64,000 nt of DNA, from positions 62,001 to 126,000 of the forward strand of contig CALEBF010000002.1 in NCBI GenBank assembly GCA_937944975.1, in the 5' to 3' direction. Shown in pieces: positions 7,657 through 16,655 of the stretch. Every line of letters starts with the position of its first letter. Positions within the stretch are counted from its first letter, which is position 1. The notes beneath the pieces were generated by a model. It worked only from the letters and a program-made list of their open reading frames with translations, had not been told where the DNA came from and did not search any database. The position numbers were made by a program, and so were the translations under genes. Source of the DNA: an uncultured Mycoplasmatota bacterium (lineage in GTDB: Bacteria; Bacillota_I; Bacilli_A; RF39; UBA660).

Positions 7657-9996
7657 ATGGACAATCAGAGAATAAGAGAGATCGTACAACAGGCAGTTGC
7701 GGATGCTATTGAAGCTTTAAAAGGATATTTTGATGGTCAAAGCTTATCACAAGAAGAAAAGGCAGTGATCTTTGATACTCTTGAAGCGGGGGTGCCGTTT
7801 TATCCGGCAGAGTTGAATCTGATGACCGATGAGGAAAAAAAGTACTATGACAGAAATTATATGAAGACGATTCATAGTATGAAATCTGGAATTCTTGATC
7901 ATGGACAAACAGTAGATGAAACCGCTGAGAAATATCACAATTATCAAGCAATCGAGAGAAAAGCATCTCGTGATGTAATGAGTTTTTTGAAAGAAAATAT
8001 CCCCAAAAGTGAATCATTGAGCTCGCTTTTAGATACACTGCAATTTGATGATAATAATGAAAATGATAGAATTTATGCGGCTATATTTACGAGTTTATTA
8101 ACACAACAATTAACAAAAATCATGGATGATATTGCAACGAAAGTGGTTGAAGTTGACATACAAAATAAAAATACTGCCGAATACGATCGTCGTGTACAAA
8201 TGGAAAATGGAGATCTTTTAAAAATCTTTAAGGATAAATATGCGGCAGTTGCAAAAGAACGAGCAGAAAAGATGGCGATGGAAGATGCTGAAAAGGCAGC
8301 AAAAGCAGATTATGAAGCCGGAAATGAAGATCACAAGGAACCACAGCTATTAGACTCTATGAGTGATGTTTATCGTAGCGCATATGTCAGTAAGTATAGT
8401 AAAGCATATAAATTGGCAATCAACAAATTGAAACCACATGGACCGGCTGCAGATCCAGATGACGAATTAGAACAATTACGTCAACTGCAAGAGCAAAATG
8501 AGAAAAAAGGCAAGAAGAAATCTAAGCCTGCTAAGGTAAAAAGTGCTGCACACAAATTAAAAGTAAATAAATTTGGTGTTAAATTCTTGAGTAAAGTAGG
8601 TAAGTGGGGACAAAGACAACTAAATGATGTAGAGGATGTTATAGAAGAATTTGGTTCTGTTCGAGCCGTTCATAATCCTTATAGAGAAAACTACTATTCA
8701 AAAGAAGAAAGAGAGCGCTGTGAGAAGATTTTGATGGCATATGAGCGCTTGCAAGAACTTTTGGGAATAAGTCCTGCACGTAATCGAGATGGGTCTAAAC
8801 CTTATATAAGTATTAAAGATGCTATGGCAGTATCTGGTTTAACAAAAGATCAGAAACAAGCACTTCAAGCATTGGAAGGAAAAGTGACAAAGGCTTATCA
8901 TACATTAGCTCATATCGCTAAAGATTCAACAGAATTAGATGCGATTGTAAAAGAAGCTGATGAATTACTGGATCAATTTTTAGTACGTGAAGATGAGATT
9001 GTGATTCCTTCGATCTTGGGAAAAGTAACGGCATTACTTAAAGACGGGGAAAAGTATGGATTCCTTAGTGCTTTATATATCATGCCAAAATTAAAGGAAG
9101 CTTATGATAAGTTGATGGCCCAAAAGCCATTAACCCGTGCAAATTATACTGCCGCATTAGCTCAAACTGATAAGATGGAACAATGCTACGATATGGAAAG
9201 AAAATTAGCAAAAAGTTTCTTAGCTAATAAAAAGTTGAAAAAGAGTCCGCAAAAACCAGCTGAGAAGAAATCAACTGCAAATCCTGCACCAAAACCGAAA
9301 GAAGCAACTGCGGCCAAGCCAACACCACAGCCTACACCAGCTCCAACGCCGACTCCAGTTGCACAACCGAGTCCAAAGCCTAAACAAGAAGAACCGGTAT
9401 TGACTCAAGCTGAATTACTTCGTCAACTACACGAAGCTCAACAAGAAACAATGGAACTGAGAGAAAAAAATAAAAAACTAAATGAAACGTTGAAAAAGAG
9501 AAGTAGGAGTTTGAAATCAGCTAAAATTGATAAGAGAAGGCTGAAAACAGAAAATACTCAGTTGAAACAAACTATCGAGTTATTAACGAAGGATGTAAAG
9601 GAATTAAGTAGACAAATGCAACAGATGACAAGTGACTTAAGTATCCTTAGAGATGCGGTTGCAAAAGAAGAACGCCAGAAGGAACAGTATAAACAGATGG
9701 TCGATGAGATGAGGGAAGCAATGAAGCACCAATCATCTGTAGAGATCAATCCAGATGAAAAAGATGTAGAAGAACTCGTAACTTATATGGACCGTATCGA
9801 TAAGGAACGTTTCTTTGAAAATGAAGCATCTCACGAAGTTTTAAATGATCTTTATATGTTAAAAGCAAAAGGAACTTTACGCCCTGAATATGCTGAAAAA
9901 TTAAATAAAGTGATTCGTCAAATTGAGGAAGGTAGAAATATCGCAAAAGGTCAATCAGAGCTTGATATTCCTTTCCAAAAACAAATGCATATGTAA
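7657..9996 (+). CDS. Large coiled-coil protein with proline-rich linker
   Basis: I do not recognise this 779-residue protein. It has no signal peptide or membrane span. Residues 1-520 are mostly helical, with a lysine/alanine-rich charged stretch near 200-300. A linker at about residues 535-590 is made of proline, alanine, threonine and lysine (repeats of PTP and PAP type). After it comes a long heptad-like coiled coil at about 600-710, then a short helical end. The linker between two helical blocks suggests a scaffold or cytoskeleton-like role, which is inference. It is cotranscribed with the DUF1292 gene and ends in a strong terminator. Confidence 0.7.
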   Translation: MDNQRIREIVQQAVADAIEALKGYFDGQSLSQEEKAVIFDTLEAGVPFYPAELNLMTDEEKKYYDRNYMKTIHSMKSGILDHGQTVDETAEKYHNYQAIERKASRDVMSFLKENIPKSESLSSLLDTLQFDDNNENDRIYAAIFTSLLTQQLTKIMDDIATKVVEVDIQNKNTAEYDRRVQMENGDLLKIFKDKYAAVAKERAEKMAMEDAEKAAKADYEAGNEDHKEPQLLDSMSDVYRSAYVSKYSKAYKLAINKLKPHGPAADPDDELEQLRQLQEQNEKKGKKKSKPAKVKSAAHKLKVNKFGVKFLSKVGKWGQRQLNDVEDVIEEFGSVRAVHNPYRENYYSKEERERCEKILMAYERLQELLGISPARNRDGSKPYISIKDAMAVSGLTKDQKQALQALEGKVTKAYHTLAHIAKDSTELDAIVKEADELLDQFLVREDEIVIPSILGKVTALLKDGEKYGFLSALYIMPKLKEAYDKLMAQKPLTRANYTAALAQTDKMEQCYDMERKLAKSFLANKKLKKSPQKPAEKKSTANPAPKPKEATAAKPTPQPTPAPTPTPVAQPSPKPKQEEPVLTQAELLRQLHEAQQETMELREKNKKLNETLKKRSRSLKSAKIDKRRLKTENTQLKQTIELLTKDVKELSRQMQQMTSDLSILRDAVAKEERQKEQYKQMVDEMREAMKHQSSVEINPDEKDVEELVTYMDRIDKERFFENEASHEVLNDLYMLKAKGTLRPEYAEKLNKVIRQIEEGRNIAKGQSELDIPFQKQMHM

Positions 9997-10004
9997 GATT
10001 TATC

Positions 10005-10034
10005 AAAAAAGCGAAGTAACATTTCGCTTTTTTT
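10005..10034 (+). terminator. Intrinsic terminator
   Basis: AAAAAGCGAA pairs with TTCGCTTTTT around a seven-base loop and is followed by more T. Confidence 0.8.
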
Positions 10035-10048
10035 GCTGCTTACGAACA

Positions 10049-10077
10049 TTGTAATTTTGATCTATCTGTAGTATAAT
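10049..10077 (+). promoter_or_regulatory. Promoter of the NfeD-like gene
   Basis: TTGTAA and TATAAT are spaced by 17 bases, 18 bases before the start codon. Confidence 0.6.
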
Positions 10078-10094
10078 GAGGAATAGGTGATACT

Positions 10095-10520
10095 ATGTTT
10101 TACATATGGATAGGAATTATCATTTTATTAACGATTGTGGAGTTATTAACAGTAAAATTGACAACAGTGTATTTTGTTTTTTCTGGGATTGTTGCTTTAT
10201 TGCTTTCGTTTCGAGTCGAGAGTTTTCCGATACAGTTTGCAGTGTTTGCAATTTTGGGAATTGTACTTTTGGTTACGACGAAACCAACTTTGGAAAAATT
10301 ATTAAAACGAACACCATCTAACTTAGATCAAGAATCTATTTTGGGAATGCAGGGAGTTGTGATTGATGCGATGAAGAAAAATCACCCTGGAACAATTAAA
10401 GTAGATGGGAAGGTATGGGCTGCGATCTCACAAAAGAAAATCAAAGTGGGAAGTACAGTGAAGATACTAGAAGTTGATGGTATGACGTTAAAGGTTGCAC
10501 CGATTGAAGAAGAGGCATAA
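10095..10520 (+). CDS. NfeD-like membrane protein
   Basis: The 141-residue product has two or three closely packed hydrophobic helices in residues 1-65, then an OB-fold-like domain from about residue 80 (GMQGVVIDAM, PGTIKVDGKVWAAIS, KVGSTVKILEVDGMTLKVAP). This is the short NfeD layout. NfeD proteins normally partner SPFH/flotillin-type membrane scaffolds, but no SPFH gene is adjacent here. The next gene begins 15 bases after the stop and is probably cotranscribed. Confidence 0.85.
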   Translation: MFYIWIGIIILLTIVELLTVKLTTVYFVFSGIVALLLSFRVESFPIQFAVFAILGIVLLVTTKPTLEKLLKRTPSNLDQESILGMQGVVIDAMKKNHPGTIKVDGKVWAAISQKKIKVGSTVKILEVDGMTLKVAPIEEEA

Positions 10521-10535
10521 TAAGCTGGTGGTTGT

Positions 10536-11381
10536 ATGAAAAAAAGGATTAGAAATATTTGGAATGCAATTCAGTGGCCACTTATTTTGGTTGTATTTGA
10601 ATTCTGCATTCTTTTTCTTTTGTTAGGATATTTTGAATACCGTGAGATACAAACGCAGTTGGATACTCATCCAAAATGGGCAATGTCAGAGGCGTCTGAA
10701 GTGGTGAATCAGTTTTTTGAAACGAAAGAAGGTTCGGTAGCAATTGCCCAATTTTTATTAGATCATATATGGGTTTTTGTTCTTTGTAATACAGTTTTAT
10801 TATTGCCGATCGTTTATCATTTTTACAAAAAACATCAACATCGTTTTCCTAGGCATGTTTCTGATCGAAGTAAGATCCATATACTTATTTGTTCTGTGTC
10901 GCTTGCAATGTGTTTTAATCTTATATTGACTGGAATTTCCTCTTTTTTCGGAATCTCAACAGAGACGACATCTCAGCTTCGACAGCCTATCTTTTGGATG
11001 GTCTGCAGTAGTGGATTGATAGGGCCGATCATAGAAGAGCTTGTATTTCGAGGAATTGTATATGACAGATTGCAAGCGTTTTGTGCCAAGTATCGTGCTT
11101 CTTTTTTCACGACGCTCTTGTTTGCTTTGTACCATGGAAATTTAGTACAAATTGTTTATGCTTTTTGTATGGGAAGTTATTTTATCTATTGTTATGATCA
11201 TTACGAGAATATTACAGCAAGTATTATCGCTCATACGAGTGCGAACATTGCGGTCTTAGTGTTCTTTCCATACCTTTTAAAATTACCATTTATATGGATC
11301 GTTTTATCATGTGTAGTTTTAGCTGGAGTTAGTTATTATACGTTTCAGAAAATCAGAAAAGGGATTAGTATTTATTCCTAA
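10536..11381 (+). CDS. CPBP family intramembrane metalloprotease
   Basis: This 281-residue protein has about seven hydrophobic helices. It carries the CPBP/CAAX-protease signature: EELVFRG at about residue 167 (the paired glutamates and arginine of motif 1), ALYHGN at about 203 (motif 2 histidine) and a final SIIAHTSAN motif at about 233 (motif 3 histidine and asparagine). These residues line an intramembrane zinc site in active members. In Firmicutes such proteins serve peptide maturation or immunity, but nothing nearby shows a substrate. A long-looped hairpin with a T run follows. Confidence 0.88.
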   Translation: MKKRIRNIWNAIQWPLILVVFEFCILFLLLGYFEYREIQTQLDTHPKWAMSEASEVVNQFFETKEGSVAIAQFLLDHIWVFVLCNTVLLLPIVYHFYKKHQHRFPRHVSDRSKIHILICSVSLAMCFNLILTGISSFFGISTETTSQLRQPIFWMVCSSGLIGPIIEELVFRGIVYDRLQAFCAKYRASFFTTLLFALYHGNLVQIVYAFCMGSYFIYCYDHYENITASIIAHTSANIAVLVFFPYLLKLPFIWIVLSCVVLAGVSYYTFQKIRKGISIYS

Positions 11382-11395
11382 TATTTGGAAATAAT

Positions 11396-11433
11396 AAAAG
11401 AGAAGACAAAAAATGCAAAAGTTTCTCTTTTTT
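11396..11433 (+). terminator. Probable intrinsic terminator
   Basis: AAAAGAGAA pairs with TTCTCTTTT across a loop of about 18 bases and is followed by further T. The long loop makes it weaker than the other terminators. Confidence 0.45.
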
Positions 11434-11464
11434 CTATGAAAAATTTTTCTTACGTTAAAAAAAA

Positions 11465-11473
11465 TGGTATAAT
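11465..11473 (+). promoter_or_regulatory. Extended -10 promoter
   Basis: TGGTATAAT lies 15 bases before the start codon of the hydrolase gene; the -35 region (TTTTCT) is poor. Confidence 0.6.
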
Positions 11474-11488
11474 GTTGATGGTGATGAT

Positions 11489-12229
11489 ATGATTAAAAAA
11501 GTAAAAGGAACAAATGTTAATTATATCCGGTATGGCAATGAAAAAGGGAAAGAGATTGTACTACTACATGGATGGGGACAAAACATCGAGATGATGCGTC
11601 CGATCGGAGATAGTTTATGTAAAGATTATCATATCACGATTATCGATTTACCAGGATTTGGTGAGAGTGACGAATTAAAAACAGTGTGGTCACTATACGA
11701 TTATGTAGAGTGCATTCGGGAATTATTGAAAGAATTAGGAATTAAAAAACCCGTTTTGATAGGGCATTCTTTCGGAGGAAAGATAAGTTTACTTTATGGA
11801 AGTAAGTATTCTGTCGAAAAGATGATTCTGTTTGGAAGTCCATTTAAAAAGGAAATTCAAAAGATTTCTATGAAAACGAAAGTTTTGAAACAATTAAAAA
11901 AAGTACCTGGATTAAACAAATTTGAGAATATCGTAAAAAAACACGTGGGTTCAATGGATTATCGAAATGCATCTCCAATTATGAGACAGGTAATGGTAGA
12001 ACATGTTAATCTTGATATTACGGAAGAAGTTAAGAAGATCAAATGTCCTACGTTGCTTGTTTGGGGAACATCCGACGAAGCAGTATCGTTAGAACGTGCG
12101 CATGAGTTAGAGGAATTGATTCCAAACGCAGGGTTAGTTGAGTATGAAGGATGTACACATTATGCTTATCTAGAACGGTTGGGACAAACAGTACGAGTGA
12201 TTCGTAGTTTTCTAGAAAGCGAGGAGTAG
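11489..12229 (+). CDS. Alpha/beta hydrolase
   Basis: The 246-residue product is a standard alpha/beta hydrolase. It shows the oxyanion strand LLHGWGQN (about residue 26), the nucleophile elbow GHSFGG with catalytic serine near residue 93, an acidic residue in the LLVWGTSDEAV strand (about 192) and a histidine in GCTHYAYLE (about 223). The substrate cannot be read from the sequence. It shares a promoter with the MurF-like and Ddl genes, which are 3 and 12 bases apart, so a cell-envelope role is a reasonable inference. Confidence 0.88.
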   Translation: MIKKVKGTNVNYIRYGNEKGKEIVLLHGWGQNIEMMRPIGDSLCKDYHITIIDLPGFGESDELKTVWSLYDYVECIRELLKELGIKKPVLIGHSFGGKISLLYGSKYSVEKMILFGSPFKKEIQKISMKTKVLKQLKKVPGLNKFENIVKKHVGSMDYRNASPIMRQVMVEHVNLDITEEVKKIKCPTLLVWGTSDEAVSLERAHELEELIPNAGLVEYEGCTHYAYLERLGQTVRVIRSFLESEE

Positions 12230-12232
12230 GTT

Positions 12233-13837
12233 ATGTCAGAATATTTTGTATTGTCTTTTATTCCATTTATTTTATACGTAGTCTTAAAAACAAGAAAGTC
12301 ATTTCAAATGCTACAACAAAATTGGTATAATTTAGATCAACGTTATTTGAAGTGGATTTTAAAAAATCCATGGAAAGTATTTATAGAAATCGATATGTTC
12401 TTTATTGTATTCATCGTAATGCTTGCGATGGATATGGCGAGCGCTATGATTTTATTTGGGGTGTTTTATACGGTCACGTCTTTTTTATACTATCAATCAA
12501 ATAAAAAAGAACAGGTAAAATTAAAATTAGCGTTTACGAAAAGAGTTCGTAGATTATCAGTTACAACGATGATTTTATATTTAATCCCATTATTTTCTAT
12601 GTGTTTCATGTTTGATGTAAACTATCTAGCATATTATTACTTTATCATGGGCGCACTCGCATATCTTAACTATTTTGTCGTTCTCGTTGCCAATACGATC
12701 AATTTGCCAATTGAACATCAAGTATTTTTATACTACAAAAGAAAGGCTACGAGAAAGCTATCTTCTATGTCGCAGTTAGATGTGATCGGAATTACAGGAA
12801 GTTATGGTAAGACGAGTAGTAAAAATATTTTATCGGATATTTTGAATGTAAAATACAATGCATTTGCAACTCCGAAAAATTTTAATACGACTTATGGAAT
12901 GATTCGTGCAATCAATGAATCACTCGATAAATTTAACGATTTGTTTATTGCCGAAATGGGAGCTTTTAAACAAGGTGAAATCAAAGAACTTTGCGATTTT
13001 GTTCATCCAAAGTATGGAATTTTAACTAGAATTGGTACTGCCCATTTAGAGAGTTTTGGTAGCCAAAGTAATATTCAAAAAGGAAAATTCGAATTGATCG
13101 AATCTCTTCCAGAAGATGGTGTTGGAATCTTAAATAAAGATGATGCATTACAAGTATCGTATCATTTAAAAAATAAGTGCCATATTATATGGATTGGAAT
13201 CGAGCAAAAAGATGTCGATGTCTATGCAGAAAATATTCATTTATCTGAACAGGGAACTTCATTTGATGTCGTATGGAAGAAGGAAAATATAAAGGCGACC
13301 TTCCAAACGAGACTACTTGGTAAGAACAATGTATATAATATTTTAGCAGCTGTCGCACTTGGAAAGTATTTGGGTATGACGATCGATCAATTAGTGACCG
13401 GAGTAAAACAAATTCATCCGATCGAACATCGTTTAGAATTAAAACCATTTGGTAATGTTACTTTGATCGAAGATGATTATAACGCGAATCCAATCGGAGC
13501 AAAAGAGGCGATCGAGGTGTTATCGATGATGCCTGGTAAGAAAATCATCGTAACTCCAGGAATGATCGAGCTTGGGCCAAAACAATATGAGTTGAATTTA
13601 GAGTTTGGAAAGCAAATAGGAGAAAGTTCTATCGATGAAGTGATTCTCATTGGAAAAGAACAGACAAGACCAATTCAAGATGGATTGAAAGTAGTTGATT
13701 ATAGCGAGAAACACGTTCATATACTAAACGATGTGAAGCTTGCTTTTCCACTGATTCAGAAGTTGAGTGGTGGCAAAAAGGCATACGCTTTGATTGAAAA
13801 TGATTTACCGGATACATTTAACGAAAAGACAAAATAA
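12233..13837 (+). CDS. murF: MurF-like Mur ligase with N-terminal membrane anchor
   Basis: MurF joins D-Ala-D-Ala to the UDP-MurNAc-tripeptide. The 534-residue protein has an ATP loop GITGSYGKTSSKN at about residue 185, EMGAFKQGEI at about 240 and the C-terminal Mur ligase motif EDDYNANPIGAKEAIEV at about 418. Unlike classic MurF, the first 150 residues carry about four hydrophobic helices, so the enzyme should sit in the membrane; the usual MurF substrate-binding N-domain is not visible. It is directly followed by ddl, which makes D-Ala-D-Ala, supporting MurF activity. A related amide-forming Mur ligase with another substrate cannot be excluded. Confidence 0.85.
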   Translation: MSEYFVLSFIPFILYVVLKTRKSFQMLQQNWYNLDQRYLKWILKNPWKVFIEIDMFFIVFIVMLAMDMASAMILFGVFYTVTSFLYYQSNKKEQVKLKLAFTKRVRRLSVTTMILYLIPLFSMCFMFDVNYLAYYYFIMGALAYLNYFVVLVANTINLPIEHQVFLYYKRKATRKLSSMSQLDVIGITGSYGKTSSKNILSDILNVKYNAFATPKNFNTTYGMIRAINESLDKFNDLFIAEMGAFKQGEIKELCDFVHPKYGILTRIGTAHLESFGSQSNIQKGKFELIESLPEDGVGILNKDDALQVSYHLKNKCHIIWIGIEQKDVDVYAENIHLSEQGTSFDVVWKKENIKATFQTRLLGKNNVYNILAAVALGKYLGMTIDQLVTGVKQIHPIEHRLELKPFGNVTLIEDDYNANPIGAKEAIEVLSMMPGKKIIVTPGMIELGPKQYELNLEFGKQIGESSIDEVILIGKEQTRPIQDGLKVVDYSEKHVHILNDVKLAFPLIQKLSGGKKAYALIENDLPDTFNEKTK

Positions 13838-13849
13838 GGGAGTGAGAAA

Positions 13850-15052
13850 ATGAAAATAAAAGTAGGAGTTATATTTGGTGGGCCGACAGTAGAACATGAG
13901 ATTAGTATTATTTCTGCTGTACAGGCAATGGGGTATATGGATACTTCAAAATACGATATTATTCCAATTTATATAACGAAAGATAGAGATTGGTATACAG
14001 GTAAAATGTTGAGCGATATGGAGGTATATCAAGGTTTTGACGATTTAAAACGATATGCAAAGAAAGTGACGCTCGTTCGTAAAGATGGAGGTTTCTATTT
14101 ACAAACGCTAGGGTTCTGGAAGCGTTGTATCGAAGAGATCGATATCGCATTTCCAATCGTCCATGGAAATAATGTAGAAGATGGTACTTTAGTTGGGTAT
14201 TTAGAAACGTTAGGAATTCCATATGTAGGAAGTGGTGTTTTAGGTTCTGCACTCGGGCAGGATAAAGTTGTCATGAAGCAAGTGTTAGAGTCTGCTGGAC
14301 TTCCAATTGTCGATTACCGTTGGTTCTACGATTCAGAATTTTTAAATGCGACTGATAGTATTTTAAAATCGATTGAAAAGATGGGATATCCAGTGATTGT
14401 AAAACCTGCGACGCTTGGTAGTAGTGTTGGAATCACTTATGTAAAAGATAAGAAAGATATCTATGAAGCGATCGAGGAAGCTATGAAGTATGATAATAAA
14501 ATTATCGTCGAAAAGGCAGTAGAGAACTTAGTTGAAGTCAACTGTAGTGTTCTCGGTAATTACGAATACCAAGAATTAAGTGAAATCGAAGAAGTTATGA
14601 CAACTGAAGAGTTTTTAACTTATCAAGATAAATATATCGGAAATGGAAAAGGAACAAAAAATGGTGGAAGTAAAGGAATGGTAGCGACAGATCGTGTGAT
14701 TCCGGCTCGTATTTCAGATGAATTGAAAAAGAAGGTGCAAGAAGTATCTCTTGCAACGTTCCGTGCACTTAATTTAAGTAATATTTGTCGTATTGACTTT
14801 TTGATCGATAAGAAAGCAAAAAAAGTCTATGTAAACGAGTCTAATACGATTCCAGGATCTTTATCATTCTATTTATGGGAACCTATTGGGGTACCATATG
14901 ATAAATTACTAGATCGTATGATTACGATTGCAATCAAAGATTTTAAGAGAAAACAAAAGAAAGTTTCAACATTCGAAACCAATGTTCTAAGCAACTTCGG
15001 TGGAGCAAAAGGAATGAAAGGTTTGAAAGGAATGAAAACAAAATTAAAATAA
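13850..15052 (+). CDS. ddl: D-alanine--D-alanine ligase
   Basis: Ddl makes the D-Ala-D-Ala dipeptide used by MurF. The 400-residue ATP-grasp protein begins KVGVIFGGPTVEHEISIIS (the Ddl N-terminal signature) and carries PIVHGNNVEDGTLVGYLE, PVIVKPATLGSSVGI (ATP-binding) and VYVNESNTIPG near residue 345 (metal and substrate binding). It is longer than the usual 310-370 residues; the excess is a lysine-rich C-terminal tail with GMKGLKGMK-type repeats. It sits 12 bases after the MurF-like gene and ends the operon. Confidence 0.95.
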   Translation: MKIKVGVIFGGPTVEHEISIISAVQAMGYMDTSKYDIIPIYITKDRDWYTGKMLSDMEVYQGFDDLKRYAKKVTLVRKDGGFYLQTLGFWKRCIEEIDIAFPIVHGNNVEDGTLVGYLETLGIPYVGSGVLGSALGQDKVVMKQVLESAGLPIVDYRWFYDSEFLNATDSILKSIEKMGYPVIVKPATLGSSVGITYVKDKKDIYEAIEEAMKYDNKIIVEKAVENLVEVNCSVLGNYEYQELSEIEEVMTTEEFLTYQDKYIGNGKGTKNGGSKGMVATDRVIPARISDELKKKVQEVSLATFRALNLSNICRIDFLIDKKAKKVYVNESNTIPGSLSFYLWEPIGVPYDKLLDRMITIAIKDFKRKQKKVSTFETNVLSNFGGAKGMKGLKGMKTKLK

Positions 15053-15074
15053 CAGAGGATTCTGTTATTTTTTT
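15051..15074 (+). terminator. Bidirectional terminator
   Basis: AACAGA, a GGAT loop and TCTGTT are followed by eight T after one A. The stem covers the stop codons of both the plus-strand ddl gene and the convergent minus-strand oxidoreductase gene. Confidence 0.65.
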
Positions 15075-16534
15075 TGATCGATATTAAATACGCTAGGACC
15101 TTCTAATAAGTTACCATCGATATCGAATCTAGAACCATGACAAGGACAATCCCAAGTACAATCTACTTCGTTAAATAATAAATGACATTTCATGTGAGGA
15201 CAGATGATGGAAACGATGTGTTCACGACCCTTAGAATCGATATAAATTCCTACTCGTTTTCCATTTCTTACTTCAATTTTAGCTTGTCCTTTTGGAGATT
15301 GAAAAGTCGATTTGATCATTGCGCTAACACTATCGATACCATCTTTTACTGTTTGAACGCATCTTTTTAAATTATAAGGTCGGTAGGGGAGAAATAAACC
15401 TTCGTATGGATGATGTTTATCGGTTGCTAATTCAGAGAGAATGATTCCAGCGATCGTACCATTTGTCATACCCCATTTTTGGAATCCCGTTGCAATCATC
15501 ACATTCGGATGTTTTTTAGAAATTGGTCCAATGAGTGGTAAATGATCGTTTGGCATGATATCGTGTGTTGACCAGGCATAGGAAGATTTCATGTGAAAGA
15601 AGGATTCGAAACGTTCGCTTGTCTTTTCATAGTATTCTTTTTTCGATTTACACTTTGTCGTCTTGTCACTTTCACTTGCAAATAAAAGATAATTTTGTTG
15701 GTCTTGATGATATCGAATGGAATAGATTGGATTGGAAATAGTGATTGCAGAAAATTGTTTTGTATCTTCTACAGGCGTTGCGACGACATAAGAGGATTCG
15801 ATATGAGATTTGAATGGAACCCATCCAGGACGAATGAAAAACGGATAGTGAGTACATATGAGTACTTTTTTCGATCTAATCTTTCCTGCATTCGTATGAG
15901 TAATATAAAAGGCTCCATCTTGATCAATATCAGTAGCTCTCACATTTTCCATAATTTTAACCCCTTTAGAAAGAGAAATATGAGCAAGTTCATATAAATA
16001 CTTTACTGGATGAAAAACGGCTGTATGAGGTACTTTTAGCGCTTTTAACGATGGGATATCGATTGGGATATTATCCATTGACTCATACTTGATTTCAGTT
16101 AGATCTAAAAAAGATTGTAGCGTATCTATTTTTTTGATTTGCTCTTCTTTGGTAGCAAATACGTAAGAATCTACTTCTTCAAAATTGCAATCTATTTTTT
16201 CTCTTTGGACGGTTTGTTTTACAAAAGCAATCGCATCCCTTTGTGCCTGCAAGTAGGAGAGAGCTGTATTCGTATCGTATGTATCGATAATTTGTTCATA
16301 AATTTGATCTTGTAAATAAGTTAACTTTCCCGTCGTATTGGATGTAACACCAAAGCCAATTTTATCTTTATCGATCAATAAAACATCTTTTTTCGTCTTC
16401 GATAATTGATATAGTGCAGTGATAGCAGCAATTCCACCACCGATAATTAAAATATCTACATCTTTTTCTTTGTAATCAATCTTCGTATCAGAGAGAGGCT
16501 CAATTCCTTCTTGCCATAATGTTTTTTTCTTCAT
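15065..16534 (-). CDS. FAD-dependent oxidoreductase with C-terminal Rieske domain
   Basis: The 489-residue product fuses a DAO-type FAD oxidoreductase to a Rieske 2Fe-2S domain, the layout of Bacillus YhfW. The N-terminus shows the dinucleotide-binding motif DILIIGGGIAAITAL at about residue 25 and NTTGKLTYLQ near 67. The Rieske ligands are CPHMKCH (C and H) at about 440 and CPCHGSRF (C and H) at about 462. The start at 16534 is chosen because GGTGATCCT lies just upstream; longer frames have no ribosome site. The substrate is not known for this family. It stands alone on the minus strand, divergent from the dehydrogenase gene. Confidence 0.9.
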   Translation of the reverse strand: MKKKTLWQEGIEPLSDTKIDYKEKDVDILIIGGGIAAITALYQLSKTKKDVLLIDKDKIGFGVTSNTTGKLTYLQDQIYEQIIDTYDTNTALSYLQAQRDAIAFVKQTVQREKIDCNFEEVDSYVFATKEEQIKKIDTLQSFLDLTEIKYESMDNIPIDIPSLKALKVPHTAVFHPVKYLYELAHISLSKGVKIMENVRATDIDQDGAFYITHTNAGKIRSKKVLICTHYPFFIRPGWVPFKSHIESSYVVATPVEDTKQFSAITISNPIYSIRYHQDQQNYLLFASESDKTTKCKSKKEYYEKTSERFESFFHMKSSYAWSTHDIMPNDHLPLIGPISKKHPNVMIATGFQKWGMTNGTIAGIILSELATDKHHPYEGLFLPYRPYNLKRCVQTVKDGIDSVSAMIKSTFQSPKGQAKIEVRNGKRVGIYIDSKGREHIVSIICPHMKCHLLFNEVDCTWDCPCHGSRFDIDGNLLEGPSVFNIDQKK

Positions 16535-16655
16535 AGGATCACCATTATTATTATGAACAATTCTGAAAATATTATAAAAATTAGTGTCAAATATAGTAAA
16601 GATCACTTTCATGAAGTATGAAATGTGTTACACTGTACTTAAGAGAGGTGATAAA

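Noticed and set aside
15695..15997. Plus-strand open frame of 100 codons opposite the Rieske oxidoreductase
   Set aside because: It has no ribosome site and lies wholly within a clear gene on the other strand.
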